DNA of 64,000 nucleotides from positions 4,961,985-5,025,984 of the forward strand of contig NC_133940.1 in NCBI RefSeq assembly GCF_031877795.1. Reading direction: 5' to 3'. Numbering within the stretch: position 1 is the stretch's first letter; every line of letters begins with the position of its first letter. This DNA comes from Strix aluco (Eukaryota > Chordata > Aves > Strigiformes > Strigidae). Position numbers and translations under genes: made by a program. Of the stretch, positions 13,286 to 26,640 are shown piece by piece. Under the pieces are notes generated by a model. It saw only the letters and a program-made list of their open reading frames with translations, was not told the DNA's origin and did not search any database.

Positions 13286-15239
13286 GCTCCCCCCAGTACA
13301 ACTGTAAAACCAGCACTCTTTGGCAGCTGGGCATCTGAGAGAGTACCTGTCTGCAGTTGCACTGGAAGCACTAATTGGAGAGGAAGATTTCTCTCCATCA
13401 TTGTTTACAGGACAGTGAGCAGCCTGCGGAGCAGCCACGCAGGAGGAGGGAAGAAACACAGATGCTGCAGCTGGAAGACCACCAGAAATCCAGTGCTGGT
13501 AGCCTCACCCACACCTGCAGTGTGCCACCCAGAGAAAACCATTTTTGCCCCAAAGGATGAAAAAACCTCACATCAGCACCCACTGAACAACACGGAGGCC
13601 TCCTGGGGATCTGTGTGTGCTGGGAGGTCATTCCCTGGCCATCCCAAGTGCCGTGGCAGGATCCCAGTCGATGGGCAGCAGCACCATCCAGCTGCCACCC
13701 ACCTGCCCTTCACCAGTCCCAGCCCCTCCACGGAGAGCGATCCCCAGCTTCTTGGCCGAGATGAAAATGGTTTCTTGAAGACGTAATCTTCACTGCGCTC
13801 ACTCAGCCTTATCAGGTTTTGGAGTGGGCTGCAGTATTTAAATGAGGCGAACTGAAATGATTTAAGAGGCAGCAGGAGGCCTCTTTAAGAGAATGAAAGG
13901 CATCATCTACAGCGATGGAGAGCAGAGCCAGCTCCTGGACGGGTAAGGGAAGGGGAGCTCTGACAGCAGTGAGCAGCAGTGCTAGCCAGACACTCGCAGC
14001 ACAGGAGATGCTGTGCACGTGTCTCACATGCCAGAGTTGTGCCGGCAGCAGTGCTTCTCCCGCAGCTTGACGCAAGCGCAGCGCATCCACCTGCGATGTT
14101 AGCCTCCTTCAGAGATGATCTTCCACCCCATCCGCAGGTCCGGAGTCCACACAGGTCCTAAGGTACTTGAGTGAGGAGACTTGTCCCTTGCAACTCCTCT
14201 TCAGGACTTCTGGTGGCCTTTACTTGCAAGCCAGTCAGCTTTGACATAGGGATTGCTTCTTCGCACGGGGTGAGAAACGCCTCATCGGTTGCAGTGGGTA
14301 CACGTCCCCAAGCGTGACAGGACCTCAGTACTCACAAAACTGCTAGCCCTCTTCTGCAGAAGGTAGCAGTGTTGTCCCTGCTTCACAGCTGGGGAAACTG
14401 AGGCACAGAACAGCACCAGGGTTTAAAAAAAAAAAAAAAAAACACAAAACAAAAGAAAACCTCAAAAGTGAGATCAAAGGAGCCCAGAGCAGCAAAGGGA
14501 CAAAACACACGAAGGCAGTTACAGCAGCAGGGGTGCTCCCAGCGGGCACCCACAGCCCGCAGCTCCGGTGTGGCTGTGGCGTGCGCGGGCTCTGAGCGTG
14601 CTGCTGGGGGGCTGCGTTATGCTTCCAGCAGTGGCCGTGACCTGCTGCCAAGCAGAGCCTGGGGGAGAGGAGCCAGTGTGAGCACGGCTGGGGCTGCTGC
14701 AGCATGCCTAGCTCCCACCCACCCACCACAGGGAAGCAGCAACCTCCAGCCACCAGCATTTTCTCACCTCAGCCCTACTCCCCTCGCTGGGCTCTCCAGG
14801 GGAGGGGGCATTGCCTTGGTGCTCTGGCCATACAGGGTGTTAAGTTGCTGCCTTGGAGAACAGGAAAGACCCCTGGCCCACAGGGATTTTCAAACACAAA
14901 CATCACCTCAGTCCCTCCCATCCCAAGATACACAAAGAGGCTGAAAGAATTTGAAAGCCAGAGCAGATACCACAGAGCCTGGATAGCAGGTAGGTACTTC
15001 TCTAGGCATCTACATCCCCTTGAAAATTTGAAACTGGCTTGCTGAAAGCCCCCTTGAGAATCTGAACTGGATTGGGGTCTTAGAGCGTATGAGCAGCTTG
15101 AACAGAGCAGCTTGCTCAGGGGAAGCTCGCAGCCAAGGCAGGAGCTGGAGACAGATATAACAAATCCCAGATGCATGCCTCGAGCTTCCCTCCCAGCCCG
15201 TGGGGCTTTGCAACCCCCTTCCCCGTGTACACAGCCATG
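13286..15239. other. Non-coding stretch with an oligo(A) run
   Basis: No exon was recognised. An A-rich run at about 14427-14460 (18 A followed by CAAAACAAAAG-type sequence) could be the tail of an old retroposed sequence, but I could not identify a body on either side. Confidence 0.5.
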
Positions 15240-16246
15240 TGTTGGGTTTGTGTGGGGGGGTTTTGGTAGCAGGGGAGGGGGCTACAGCAGTGGCCCCTCT
15301 GAGAAGCTTCTAGAAGCTCCTCTGGCTCCAAGTCGGACCCACCTCTGGCCAAGGCTGAGCCAATTAGTGATGGTGGCTGTGCCTCTGTGATAACGTATTT
15401 AAGATGGGGAAGCTGGGAGAAGGAGGAGGAGTTGCAAGGAGGACACCTCTGCAGACACCGAGGTCAGAAAGGAGGAGAAGGGTGGGGTGGGGGGGTTGAT
15501 GCACCGAAGCAGAGACTCCCCTTGGCCCGTGGGGAGAGGGCAGGCTGTGCCCTGCACCCATGGGGTTCACTAGGGGAGCAGATGCTGACCTGCAGCCTGT
15601 GGGGGACCCCACAGCAGAGCAGGGGGCTATGCCCAAAGGGCAGGACTCTGTGGAAAGCCCCCGCTGTTGTGGTTTGGTGCTGGGAGGACTGCAACACACA
15701 GTGGGGACCCACGCTGGAGCAGTTTGGGAAGAACTGCAGCCTGTGGGAAGGACTCACATGGGAGAAGTTCATGAAGGACTGTCTCCCATGGAAGGGAGCC
15801 CATCCTGGAGCAGGGCAAGAGTTTGAGGAGTCCTCCCCTGAGGAGGAAGGAGCAGCAGAAATAACGGGTGGTGAACTGACCACAACTCCCATCCCTGCCG
15901 CCCTGTACCACTGTGGGGAAGGAGGGAGAGAAATCGGGAGCAAAGCTGAGCCTGGAAAGAAGGGAGGAGTGAGGAGAAGGTGTTTTTAAGATGTGATTAT
16001 ACTTCTCACTGTCCTACTCTGTCTGTTAAGTGGTGGTGGTGGGGGTGTTTGAATTAAACTGATGTTCTTTTTCTTCCCCTTAGGAGTCTGTGTTTTGCCT
16101 GTGACCGTAATGAGTGAGTCATCTCTCCCTGTCCTTATCTCAATTCCTGAGCCTTTTACTTTATTTTTTCTTCCCATCCCTGAGGGGGAAGGGGTGAGTG
16201 AATGGCTACCTGGTGCTCAGTTGCCCTCTGGGCTCACACCATGACA
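15240..16246 (+). mobile_element. Solo LTR (avian ERV, type II), about 1.0 kb
   Basis: The element starts TGTTGGGTTTGTG and ends CACCATGACA, flanked by CATG on both sides (15236-15239 and 16247-16250), a short exact target duplication. A TATA-like TATTTAAG lies at 15396-15403 and an ATTAAA poly(A) word at 16052-16057, both in plus orientation. Its U3 contains repeated units of the CTGCAGCCTGTGGG/CACGCTGGAG type. A second copy lies at 19565-20517. Its last 200 bp resemble the reverse complement of the start of the type I LTRs (12710, 22423, 59340), so the two types share an R-U5 end. Confidence 0.85.
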
Positions 16247-19200
16247 CATGGTTTGCCTCCTCTCCCTGAATGAAAGCTGTACCCTGACACCAACAAAACT
16301 AAGTACTTGTCCAGGAGAAGAAAGTAAGATTGATTTGACTCCGAATGCTGCCAAATGCATAAAGCCAATACGCTGGGAAAAATAAGGCAGGCAATTTTAC
16401 CCTGCTTGCTTTCAGCAACAGTGACATTAGGTGTTATTTGATACAAGAGAAGATCAAGTATTTCCATACTGAAGGGCAATTATTTAAACCTGTGTCTTTA
16501 GAGGATCTGGAAGCAGTTCAGAACAGGAGCACTGGGGAACAGCTTCTGACTCAGAATCGTGTTTATCAAGGGCCCAACACAATTCTTGATGGTTTCACCC
16601 TAGTCCAGTCTTTCTGTCTAAAGAAAAGCTTGGACAAGTTTTCCAAAAGCAGCATTGTCCTGACTCCTGTCCGTCATCCATAACCATCAGCTGGATCAGC
16701 GCTAAAAGTCAGTGCCGAAAGCTTTTGCAAACCCCGTATTGCCAGCTAAGAGCTAAGGAAGAGCCCTGTTCACCTGGCTGAGCGTGAGCTCCGGAGCCCC
16801 AGCCTAATAATGTAAATGTCAGCTGCTGAACCTCCAGCCGGCCTTTGTGGGTGTCTCTAGCACAGTAATGCATTGCCAAGATTGTGAAATATTAAATGAG
16901 GCGTTAGAGTCAAAAGAACAAAATTACACATCTGAAGGCCGCTTTCCAATACCCTCAGGGTTTGGCTCTGGCTGCCTGTGACGTAAACGGGTATGGATTT
17001 ATAGCAAACCTGCCCCAGCACAGGCGCCAGCGCTGGCAGGGAATGGGAGGTGGCTCCTGCTCGGTCCCTGAGAGCCCGCATCTCATGCCTGCCGGAGGAG
17101 GGTGCGTCTCCACAAACTCCAGCCCCTGCACCATGTGCTGCTGCACCGCCCCTTGCTAACGTCAGGTCCCCAGGGATGCTCAGAGCCCCCCCAGCTCCCT
17201 CCCATTTCAAACAGGAGGTAGGACTTGGCTTTCAGGGCTCAGAATTCCCCACAGGGCCTGAGGCAGAGGAGGGTGATGAATGAAGGCTCCCCAGTTCCAG
17301 GCTATCTTTTTTCCCATGAGTCCACCCCATTTTCCACAGGAATAGCCAGCAAGCCTCAGCAGGAGGCTGCTGTAGGTGCTTGTGAAAAGCCCCTCTCAGT
17401 GCCTTGGTACATCCGTTGGCACCAAAGCAGGTTTGCAAGATTGAGCTTCACAGACCTGATCTGCCAGAAATGAAGTAAGGGGCCTCTGCCAGAACGGCAG
17501 AGACATCCTGGAGAGAATGCAGGAAAACAGAACAGGTACAGAGTGGGGAGATGCTGAGATACTGCAGGCATGGAAATCTAATTCCTTGTAAATTGGAAAA
17601 AGGCAGGGCTTTGAGATAATGCTTATAGGACAACATCTCTCAAATGGAGATGAGGCTGCAGGTTGGAGATGCAGAAAGGCATTCGTGTGTGTACACATGG
17701 GCATGTAGAGGAAGATGATTGAGAGAGGCCATAAGTGTAATACTGGAAAATATGGAAATTAACACAGAAAACAGCCTGGGAAATTCAAATAACCAGTGCC
17801 ACGCAATGGGCTAAATGTATCTTGAGCAGGAAGCTCCTGAGTGCTCTGCAGCTATGCCAGGGAGATGTGACACCCAAGACATCAGGAGCAGCCGTTAGGA
17901 TCGCTCAGCTTGTGAGGCTTTTTAGGAGCTATTTTGCAATTCTATGCAGTTATTTTGCAGGATGTTCAGACCCTGCCCTTCCCCAGAGAGGCTCATCCTC
18001 TTCTCTTGGCATAACCTCTCCATTTGTTTGAGGTGGAGGACAGAGGCCTGGATCACACAGCCGTCAGGAGGTTTCCTGGCCTCAGATCTTCAGCCAGCTC
18101 CTCGCAGCAGCAGAGTCCAAGGAGACCAAGAGGCAGGTCTCCCATCTCATCCCAGTGGGTGAGGGCGGGAGCGAGCTGCGCTCCTCCGTACACCAGCTGC
18201 ACCAGCCCTGCAGCAGCTGCTCCAGCACTGTCCCACCAGTCCCATCCTGCAGTGCTGTTATTCACAATAACCCCCCTGTCATGCTGTTACAGCGGGAGCA
18301 TGGAGCCGTTATCCATCAGCATCCTGGCAGAGAGGCAGGAGCTGTCATTGCAGCCTGCTCTGTGAAGCCTCCTGGGTGTTTTGGCTGGGTACAGCGCTCG
18401 GCGTGCCCCTGAGCGCCACGTGAAGCTGCCTCCCCTGGCACTGCAGCCTCCCAGGCCAGCATGGCTGCTTGGCCCCAGCTCCCTCAGTGCTCTCGTGGGG
18501 CCGGGGAAGTCCTGAGCTGAGCCACACAAAGGCACATCTGTGCCTGCAGCCGAACACCCCAACCTCAAAGGGCTTGAACCTCACCGGGAGGGTCTGTGGA
18601 GCCAGTGCTCAAAGCTGGGTGAGATCTGGTGTGCTGTAAAGGAAACGCCTCTCCTTCAGAAGGGGAGGGAGGGATGTTTGCAAAGGGGGACCAAGAAGGG
18701 ACAACCACAGGAGGTCCAGCCACCTTCAAACTCCAGCTGCTCCCAACACACCAGCCAGGATGAAAGTGCCAACATCTCTATTCTGTTAGCGAGGAACATG
18801 GCAGATGAAGGCCATGTTTGCAAAAATTATTTAAAGCACAGCTATTTCACCGCTTAATCCTCCTACATCTGTGTTGAGCTAAGATCCCTTGATTCTCCTA
18901 GTCTCTTAGGTCAGAGCACTTTACCTGAAGTCATCATGAAATTTCCATTTCACACCCAAACCCTGACCTCTACTTCCTCTCCCAGGCCCGATCAGTCCAT
19001 AAAACCTACCATGCAGCACTAGCACTGTAGCAGAGAGTTGAGTGAGAGAGGGCAGGCACAGGGAGGGATGCAGGGGGCCAAGCGGACGAAAGGAGTCCCT
19101 AGGATCACCAGCCACCAAAGACTGAGCAACTACTGTCTCAGCAACTTGGACTCTACAGGGTTCCACAGTGCCAGGGGTGCTATCCCAGCAGGAAAGGTCC

Positions 19201-19564
19201 ATCTGATGCATGACACCAAGAAACCCACCTCCCCCCCTTGGAGATCTCTGCCTTGCATGCCACTGTCCCTTGGAAGGGCGGTATCCCAACCTGCAAACCT
19301 CAGGAGCTACTGCTCTGAGCAGCACAGGCAGGGGCTTTAACACAGCGCAGATGTTAAGACATTTACAAAGTGCAGCGTAGATGTTAAGTACAAAGCCCAA
19401 GGCTGTCTGTGGTAGAGTCCTGGGGTACTGCAGAACAGAGACATTATGGCCTGGGGTCTGCTAACAGGAGAAGAGGCTGTGGGTGAAGAGCTCCTACTGG
19501 GATAGGACAGGCAGGGCTATTTCCAGTCCGCCTGTCACAGCTCTAAACTGGTGCTGCACGTTTG
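16247..19564. other. Spacer between two same-orientation type II LTRs
   Basis: These 3.3 kb separate two LTRs of the same family in the same orientation, which could suggest a provirus. I see no primer-binding site next to the left LTR, no polypurine tract before the right LTR, and no gag or pol similarity. Two independent solo LTRs is the simpler reading. No gene was recognised. Confidence 0.55.
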
Positions 19565-20517
19565 TGCTGGGTTTGAGTGATGAGGTTTTTGATAGCAGGG
19601 GAGGGGGCTACAGGGATGGCCCCTCTGAGAAGCTTCTCAAAGCTCCCCCGGCCCCAAGTCAGACCTGCCTTTGCACCAAGGCCGGGGCAATTAGTGATGG
19701 TGGCTGCACCTCTGTGATAATGTATTTGAGAAGAGGAAGCTGGGAGGAGGAGTTGGGGTTGTGAAGAGGAGTTGTGAGGAGGACACCTCTGCAAACACCA
19801 AGGTCAGTGGGAGGAAGGAGGAGGAAGGGGGGAGGTGTGCCGGAGCAGAGCCCCCCTGTATCCCATGGTCAGACGGCAGGGCCACCCCCTGCACCCATGG
19901 AGGTCACAGAGGAGCAGAGATTCACCTGCAGCCTGGGGAGGACCCCCAGGACTCTGTGGGAAGAAGAACCCCCGCTGTTGTAGCTCCACACTGGGAGGTG
20001 CCACACGTGGGGGTGACCCACGCCAGAGCATCTGGAGAAGCTGCATCCCGTGGGGAGGATGCACCGCGGAGAGAGTTGGTGGAGGACCGTCTGCCGTGAG
20101 AGGGACGCCCCGGGGAGCAGGGGAAGGATGCAGAGGAGTGCTTCCCCCACCTTGGAGGAAGCATGAACTGACTGCACCCCCCATCCCCTGTGCTGCTGGG
20201 AGAGGAGGTAGAGATAATTGGGAGCAAGACTGAGCCTGGGAGGAAGGGAGGAGTCAGGGGAGGTAGGTTTAAGATACGGTAACAAGGCTTCCCACTGTCC
20301 CACTCTGTTAAGTGTTGGCGTTTTGAAATAAGGTGATGTGATTTCTTCCCCTAACGAGCCTTGTGTTTTGCCTGTGACTGCTAATGGGTGAGCCATTCCT
20401 CTCAGTTCTTATCTCCATTCCTGAGCCTTTTGATTCATCTTTCTCCTTCCCAGCACTGGGGGGAAAGGGGCAAGTGAACAGCTGAGTGGTGCTCAGTTGC
20501 CCTCTGGGCTCAAAGCA
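19565..20517 (+). mobile_element. Solo LTR (avian ERV, type II), second copy
   Basis: It begins TGCTGGGTTTGAG and is colinear with 15240-16246, for example AGCAGGGGAGGGGGCTACAG, TCTGAGAAGCTTCT, GTGATGGTGGCTG and GCTCAGTTGCCCTCTGGGCT. By eye it is roughly 85% similar to the first copy, so the two are diverged and not recent twins. The poly(A) word is AATAAG near 20328. The right end is decayed near 20517-20520 and no clear target duplication was found. Confidence 0.8.
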
Positions 20518-22422
20518 CGAGGAGGTCTTACATCAACCGAGGGAGTTCATATGGTTGAAGGGAGGGGAAGATTTAAGTACCCTTCTTAATCAGTGTGCCC
20601 CATGAGCCAAGAGACAAGGGCTCCTGGTGGTGTTGAGAGTGAGAAAAAAACAGTGATAGTGGCAGGATACTGGGATAGGAGGTCCAGGCTTCCCTGGACA
20701 GAGGCAGCAGCTGTCCTTTCCTTGCATGCATAACGCTTGGGAATTTCAAAGGGGGTTAGGGGCATACAGGTCCATGTCTCCCCGATCCTAACTCTTTTCA
20801 TCCTGCTTCTACTAGGAATTAATCAGGAAAAAAAAACCCCAAACAGCTCTTCTGTTTACCCAGGTGCATTTACCACAAGAGCTACTCAGCTTTGCTCTGC
20901 AGTCCTGCCTCAGCCCCTACGTAGCCTGTGAGCAGCCCTTAGCAACTGTCTCACTGACTGTATGTTGTCTTAACTACAGCCTCATGTCAGGCAACTGGTC
21001 CTTTTGGTTTCTGCCAACTATCTTTTAGGATGGATTCCTTCACTCACAAAACCCTCACAAATATTTTTGACACTAGCTCTCCTGCAAAATTATTTCTGCG
21101 TAAATAGTCACGGTCCTCTGCTTACAAGTATTTTTGTGCCTGGAAACTTGTTGACTGAAGGAAAGGTCCCTGCAGCCTCGACACCTGTTCCTGAACTCCA
21201 GAGCACCTTTTCTGAACAGTGCCAGACTTTCCCCAGCCTAATTAGGGCTGGCTGAGTCTGAGTCAAACCAGCCCTTCCCTGTGTGGCCAGATGCTGCATT
21301 GTGCCACTAGCCCAGAGAGAAAGCAAGCAACTTGGGCTGTACTGACAGAATTCCTAAGGCAATAATTAAACTCAAATAATTAAATTAACATTGCAATTGA
21401 GTAATTGCATTCAGAGCATTGCTGTAATTGAGCAATATTTGTATTGTCCCAGCAATGAGGAGAGGCACAGTCGCTTTTCAATGGGCAGAGGGAGACAGAT
21501 GGTGCTAATGAAGGGCAGAAGATAAATGCGAGGTCACTAGATTAAGTGCTCTTCCTTTTTTGGCTAGAGAAGAAAGTCAAGCCGCTGTAATCCTGTTGCC
21601 TTTAAAAGCCTAAGTAACAGAAATAGAAGAGACTCTGCAGGACTGCAGGAGTCTGCTTTACCATTAATTACTTTTTATTGAAAGCTCACAGCCCGCTTGG
21701 CTTTGCATCAACAAGAGGGCAGCCGTGGTCCCTGCCCAGCTAGTCAGTTATCTTAATCGAATGCTGCTTCAGAGTTCAGACAGCAGCAGCAAACGGGGAG
21801 CTAAGACTTTGGGAGGAATTTCTGCCTCCCTTAGCAACCTGAATGAGCCTGCAGCAAGTGTCAGGCCAGAAGTCAGGAGACCAGAGCTCAGTAAGGTAAA
21901 ACAGAAAAAGAAACCATTCCGTTAGGATGCCTCACTTGTTGTGCTAGGTGTAGCTGCATCGTGAGAGTCTGCAGGACAGAGATCACTGAGGATGCTCTGG
22001 GTCAGTGAAGATGGCAGTTAAATTACCACCCATGCTACCACCACTTGCCTCACAGCCCAGTTCTGGGGAGGTGTCCAAACTGGCTGCCCCACTATCTGTC
22101 AAGTTTGACCCAAGCAAATTCACTAACTCTTTTTCCCCCCTCAAAAAAAAAGTGGTATTGCAGTGAATGTAAAAGCTGGTATCTCCTATTTACCTGTTAG
22201 TACAGGGGCTTCAGGTGCTGGGGGGTTGCCTTTCCCTTGAGGCTCCAGCCTTGGCAGTTTGGGTTTTCAAGGATTAGCTGCTTCTAACCAAAGAGGAGCT
22301 GCAGTTTAGGGCTTCCTTGCTTGTATTTGGAGATGTGGGTGTTTCCTGGGAATCCAACTTTATCGTGTAGACTAAGGTGCTGGGAATGGAAAGGTTACCA
22401 GCACGGTTAACACCTCCAGCAC
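20518..22422. other. Non-coding, AT-rich, nothing recognised
   Basis: No exon was recognised. A run near 21360-21450 is dense in AATTA/TAATTG words and looks like simple AT-rich decay rather than a gene. Confidence 0.5.
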
Positions 22423-22839
22423 TGTCGTGGTTTAGGCCCAGACGGCAACAAAAGCACCAGGCGACTGATCGCTCACTCCTCCCCGTGGTGGGATGGGGAG
22501 GAGAATCGGGAGGAAAACGAAAGTAAAACCTTGTGGGCTGAGCTAATGACAGTTTAATAAAACAACACAAGAGGAGAATAAAACAATAATGACAATACTA
22601 CCATTAGAACGAATATATAAAGCGAGTGACACGCAAGGCAATTGCTCACCCCCCCACAGTACCCCAGGCTCAGCCCCTTCAGTCACCCCCCAGCCCCAGC
22701 CAGCTCCCCCAGTTATATACTGGGCATGACGTCAGCATGGTGGCGAATGTCCCCTGGGCTGGTTCGGGTCACCTGTCCCGGCTGTGCCCCCTCCCATCTT
22801 CTGGTGAAAATTAACCGTGTCCCAGCCAAACCCAGGACA
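22423..22839 (-). mobile_element. Solo LTR (avian ERV, type I), internally deleted
   Basis: The copy runs from TGTCGTGGTTTAGGCCC to AACCCAGGACA. It shares the AACCTTGTGGGCTGAG and ACAGTTTAATAAAAC blocks and a TATATA box (minus strand, near 22711-22720) with the other type I LTRs. At 417 bp it lacks roughly 160 bp of the U3 seen in the 576-577-bp copies. The flanking five bases (AGCAC and AAGTC) do not match, so no target duplication is visible. Confidence 0.82.
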
Positions 22840-25800
22840 AAGTCTGTGAAGTCACCGCAGGCACGATGTACGTCACCTCCAGCTACTCTGACCCGGGTTC
22901 TCCGCAGCTCCGTTACAGTACCACAGCTCTGCTTCTCTTCCTCTCCCAAGCAATTTCAGTTTTGCTTCCCCACTCTCAGAGCTCTCTAAGCAATGTAAAT
23001 TTGTTTGGCAGATTTAAATTTTTTATTTTATTTTTTTAAGAAAGAGGCAGCTGATACTATTGTGCTGTTCGCAGCTCCTCTCCCCTCCCACTCTCAGCAA
23101 CTTCTGAGCTTGCTGGTTAATTACTATGAGACCTCTACGCCTCTATCAGTGTTAGCCGGAATGATGTTTTTTACACCCTGCATATCAACAAGCAACTAGA
23201 TGGAAAACAAACCTACTGATGCTCCCACTGTTGGGAAACCAGTGTGCTGATTCAAGCTCTGTCAGGCAACTGAATCCATGTGGATGACAGGCACATTCTG
23301 CTCTGCAAGAGAGCTGTGATCACCAAGGTCTGTATTAGGTTCTCCCATGTCCACTGCAAGACAAATCCATAGAAATCAGGCTTTGTTAGCTCAGCTTATT
23401 GTTCTCATTTGAGGCAAGTTGTCCAAACATGCCAAGTTGACTCAGTTCAACCGTACCTAAAGTACATTTTGAAGGCCTTTTCCCAGGCACCCATAGCCAG
23501 GAAGCAGCACGGGACCCTCTCTGGGTGGGAGAGCACTGCTAACAACGCCAGGGCCTCTTCCAGCCTCTGACTCAGAGGGCAGCTGGCCACGGGCTGCCTG
23601 CATCTCAGTCTCCACACTGCCACTTGGGTTTGCGGAAAGCGAAAACAGAAGCAGGTCTGTTCCTTTGGGCATGCAGACCATTGGCAGAGTAAGCCACAGA
23701 ACCGAGTTCTGGCTCCTTTTCCTTCAAGGCACGCAGCAACGCAAGTATGAGAGGGGACAAACACGTCCTTGTGACTGGAAAGCCGCATGATGGTGACGAG
23801 TCGGGATCTGACTCATAGCCCAGGTGATGCTGTAATACACCACCACTGGCCTGCTCTGTCCATTCGAGCACTAAGGTAGAGCTTTAGCATTCATGTCCAT
23901 ATTTACTCTAGGATCCCATTTTCCCACCACAAGACCAATCCCAAATCTAGGGGGAGAGTTATCCTTGCTCACTGTGGCAGCTTGTCTTCCAATTAAGATC
24001 TTGCACACAAACTCATTCCCAGTTCTCTCAGGAAAATATTACCAGTGTTTCCTCAGCTGTGCTTGGCTTTCTGTGTGCTTTGGTTTTATCAGGTGTTTGA
24101 GCAAGAACAACTAGCATTAGTGTGCTCCAGAAAATCCTGATGTGCAACTCCAATAAGCCCAGAAACATGCACAGTGCAATCATCGTAAGAGAAACCCAAG
24201 AAGCGCTCTCTGCACGCTCCTTTAAAAGCAGGAACTGCATTAACAACAAAAGCAGCAAAATCCCTGCGGTGGCACTGTTTTACACAGAGGCAGGTCACCT
24301 GAGCTGACTGATACTGCCAATGAACATTGGAAAAAATCTCTGTAGGTTTGATGAACCCTGCCCTAGACTTGGGGGGCAGCAAGGAAGGTCCCGAGCTGAT
24401 CCTCACTGAGAGCCGTGTACTGCAGTGGCTGATTCCTAAACTCACTGAATGCAAACAAGAGCTGCACTGTCTCAGCATACTGCATGTTTGCTGGAAAAGT
24501 GTGTTCTGGGGTTTGAAAGCTGCATTCTGGCTCCTGTAGGTGGGAATGCAGTTGCCATTACCCCCTGTTTCTGCCAGTAGTCCGTAGTTAATATGCTTGC
24601 TCAGAAAGTGGGTAGATAGACACAGGAACTTTTTTTTTTTTTTTAAATAAAAGAATGAGCAAAGAGAGTGCTGTTGTCTGTGTGTACAGGTACATGTGAA
24701 ACATGCAGCTCTACATTAGTGGGTGACAGTGCGCATACATCGCCCATCCCTCTGACGACCCTGTTGCACATTAGCTGGTGGAAAAGTAGTCGCTACCAGT
24801 CTCAGGAGCCCAGCCTCCAAATTCCCTTGCTTTCCTTGAGAAAACCCCAAACCAGCCGATTTTCCTTCAGATGAAAAGAAGGATTTCAAGTTCTGGGAAA
24901 CAACAACAGAAAGTTTATTTTGGCAAGGAAAGAGGAAGTCATAATCTTCCCACACACACACTTTGATCTAAGTCGAGTTTTCCAGTTGTGCCACTACTCT
25001 TGAAGGGTGGGGGGTAGGAAATAATTATTTGCAAAGCCCAATTTACTATCTGATGACTTGTTTTGTATCAGCCAGTGAACAGCCCGTTTGCACTTGTGAA
25101 GGTATCCAGAACCCGAAAGCCACAACCGTTGTCACCTGTCAGCATCAACAGCAAGTGCCAGAAGCCAGCTGTGTGCTGAGGAATAAGCTGCTCACCATCC
25201 CTCTGAGAACCCCTCCAGATCAGTGGGCTGCTGCTTTTGGCTTTGGTGCAGACCCGTTCTAGAGTCTTGGGGAAGTTGTTCTCCCCAGCCCAAAGACAGA
25301 ACTTCCACTGTTCTGCACCTTCCAATAGTAAAATCTCCACTACACAGAAGAAAGCGATGCCTGCGTGTCTAGCAGGAAAGGTTTGGGAGAGACCGAGCAA
25401 CGTGGCTCTCTCTGGTGGTGTGATGCAGTACGCCAACTTTCATTTCACCGAGCATCGCACGCTCTGCCTGGAGAGGGAGAAGCTGTCACCCAGCAGCCCT
25501 TGGACGCTCTGCCACCTCTAAGGCAGGGAACTTGCTCTCCTGTCCTCTGCAGTGGTATCTCCTGCCTCTGTGGCCACAAATCTGGAATTAAGTTTCTCCA
25601 ACTCCTGGCACTAAGCAAGCCGATCACACGGGCTGCGTCAAAGCAGGGGACAACGATTTCCGTGCCGTACGTCCCAGTGTCGTACTGTGTTAAAGGTTGA
25701 GAGTACACCCTTTTGTCCTCTCCAGTTTGACAACATTTATTTCATAAAGTTCAAAACAGCACTGCAGGGCTGTTGGTTGGTGGGGGCTGAATGGCACGGT

Positions 25801-26192
25801 GCACAGTAGGCCTCCGAGTTAACTCATTCTCAACATTATTCTCTGTACTTAGAGGCCTTAAGTTCCACCGGCTCAAGTGCCCACAGCATGTAATGCCTAA
25901 CACAGAAGCAGCTTTCTCCATCAATCTCTTGGCAGCATCCCTCTGAGGGAAGACATGGCCCTTACCACTTCTGTGCCTGAGGTACAACATACAAGAAGTA
26001 ACTGGGCAGCAGAGTCCTGCAAGTTAGAGCACCTCCAATAGCAAATGCAGACGTGGCACAGAGAGAGCACTGCCAAGGCTGTGGCAACCAGCAAGGGAGT
26101 GAATGCAGGGTCAGGGCTTTAAACTGCCACCCTCCACCCCAGGGACCTGCACGCCCTTCAGTTGAGGAACAAGGCCAGAGCCCACCAGCACT
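22840..26192. other. Non-coding stretch, nothing recognised
   Basis: No exon, RNA gene or repeat family was recognised. An oligo(T) run followed by AAATAAAAG sits at about 24630-24655. Open frames are chance frames without recognisable composition. Confidence 0.5.
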
Positions 26193-26640
26193 CACAGAAT
26201 CCCAGAATCCCCTAGGTTGGAAAAGCCCTTGAAACTCCTCCAGTTCAGCCATGAACCTCACACTGACCGTTCCCAACTCCACCAGATCCCTCAGCGCTGG
26301 GTCAACCCGACTCTTCAACCCCTCCAGGGATGGGGACTCCCCCCCTGCCCTGGGCAGCCCATTCCAACGCCCAACAGCCCCTTCTGCAAAGAAATCCTTC
26401 CTAAGAGCCAGTCTGACCCTGCCCTGGCGCAGCTTGAGGCCATTCCCTCTTGTCCTGGCGCTGGTTCCTTGGTTCAAGAGACTCATCCCCCCTCTCTGCA
26501 CCCTCCTTTCAGGGAGTTGTAGAGGGCCAGGAGGTCTCCTCTCAGCCTCCTCTTCACCAGACTAAACCCCCCCCAGTTCCCTCAGCTGCTCCTTGTAAGA
26601 CCTGTGCTCCACTCCTCCAAACCAAGCTCCAAGTGGGAAG
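26193..26640 (-). mobile_element. CR1 LINE, 5'-truncated 3' end
   Basis: The plus strand begins with the reverse complement of a CR1 3' end (CACAGAATCCCAGAATCCCC, then TAGGTTGGAAAAGCCC). Read on the minus strand it continues into the C-terminal RT region, with RTRGNGLKLRQGRVRLALRK and GRWNGLPRAGGESPSLEGLK near 26430-26300. It differs clearly from the 6.8-kb and 42.8-kb copies and is therefore an independent, older insertion. Confidence 0.9.

Noticed and set aside
16247-19564. Provirus interior between two LTRs
   Set aside because: No primer site, polypurine tract, gag or pol similarity was seen.
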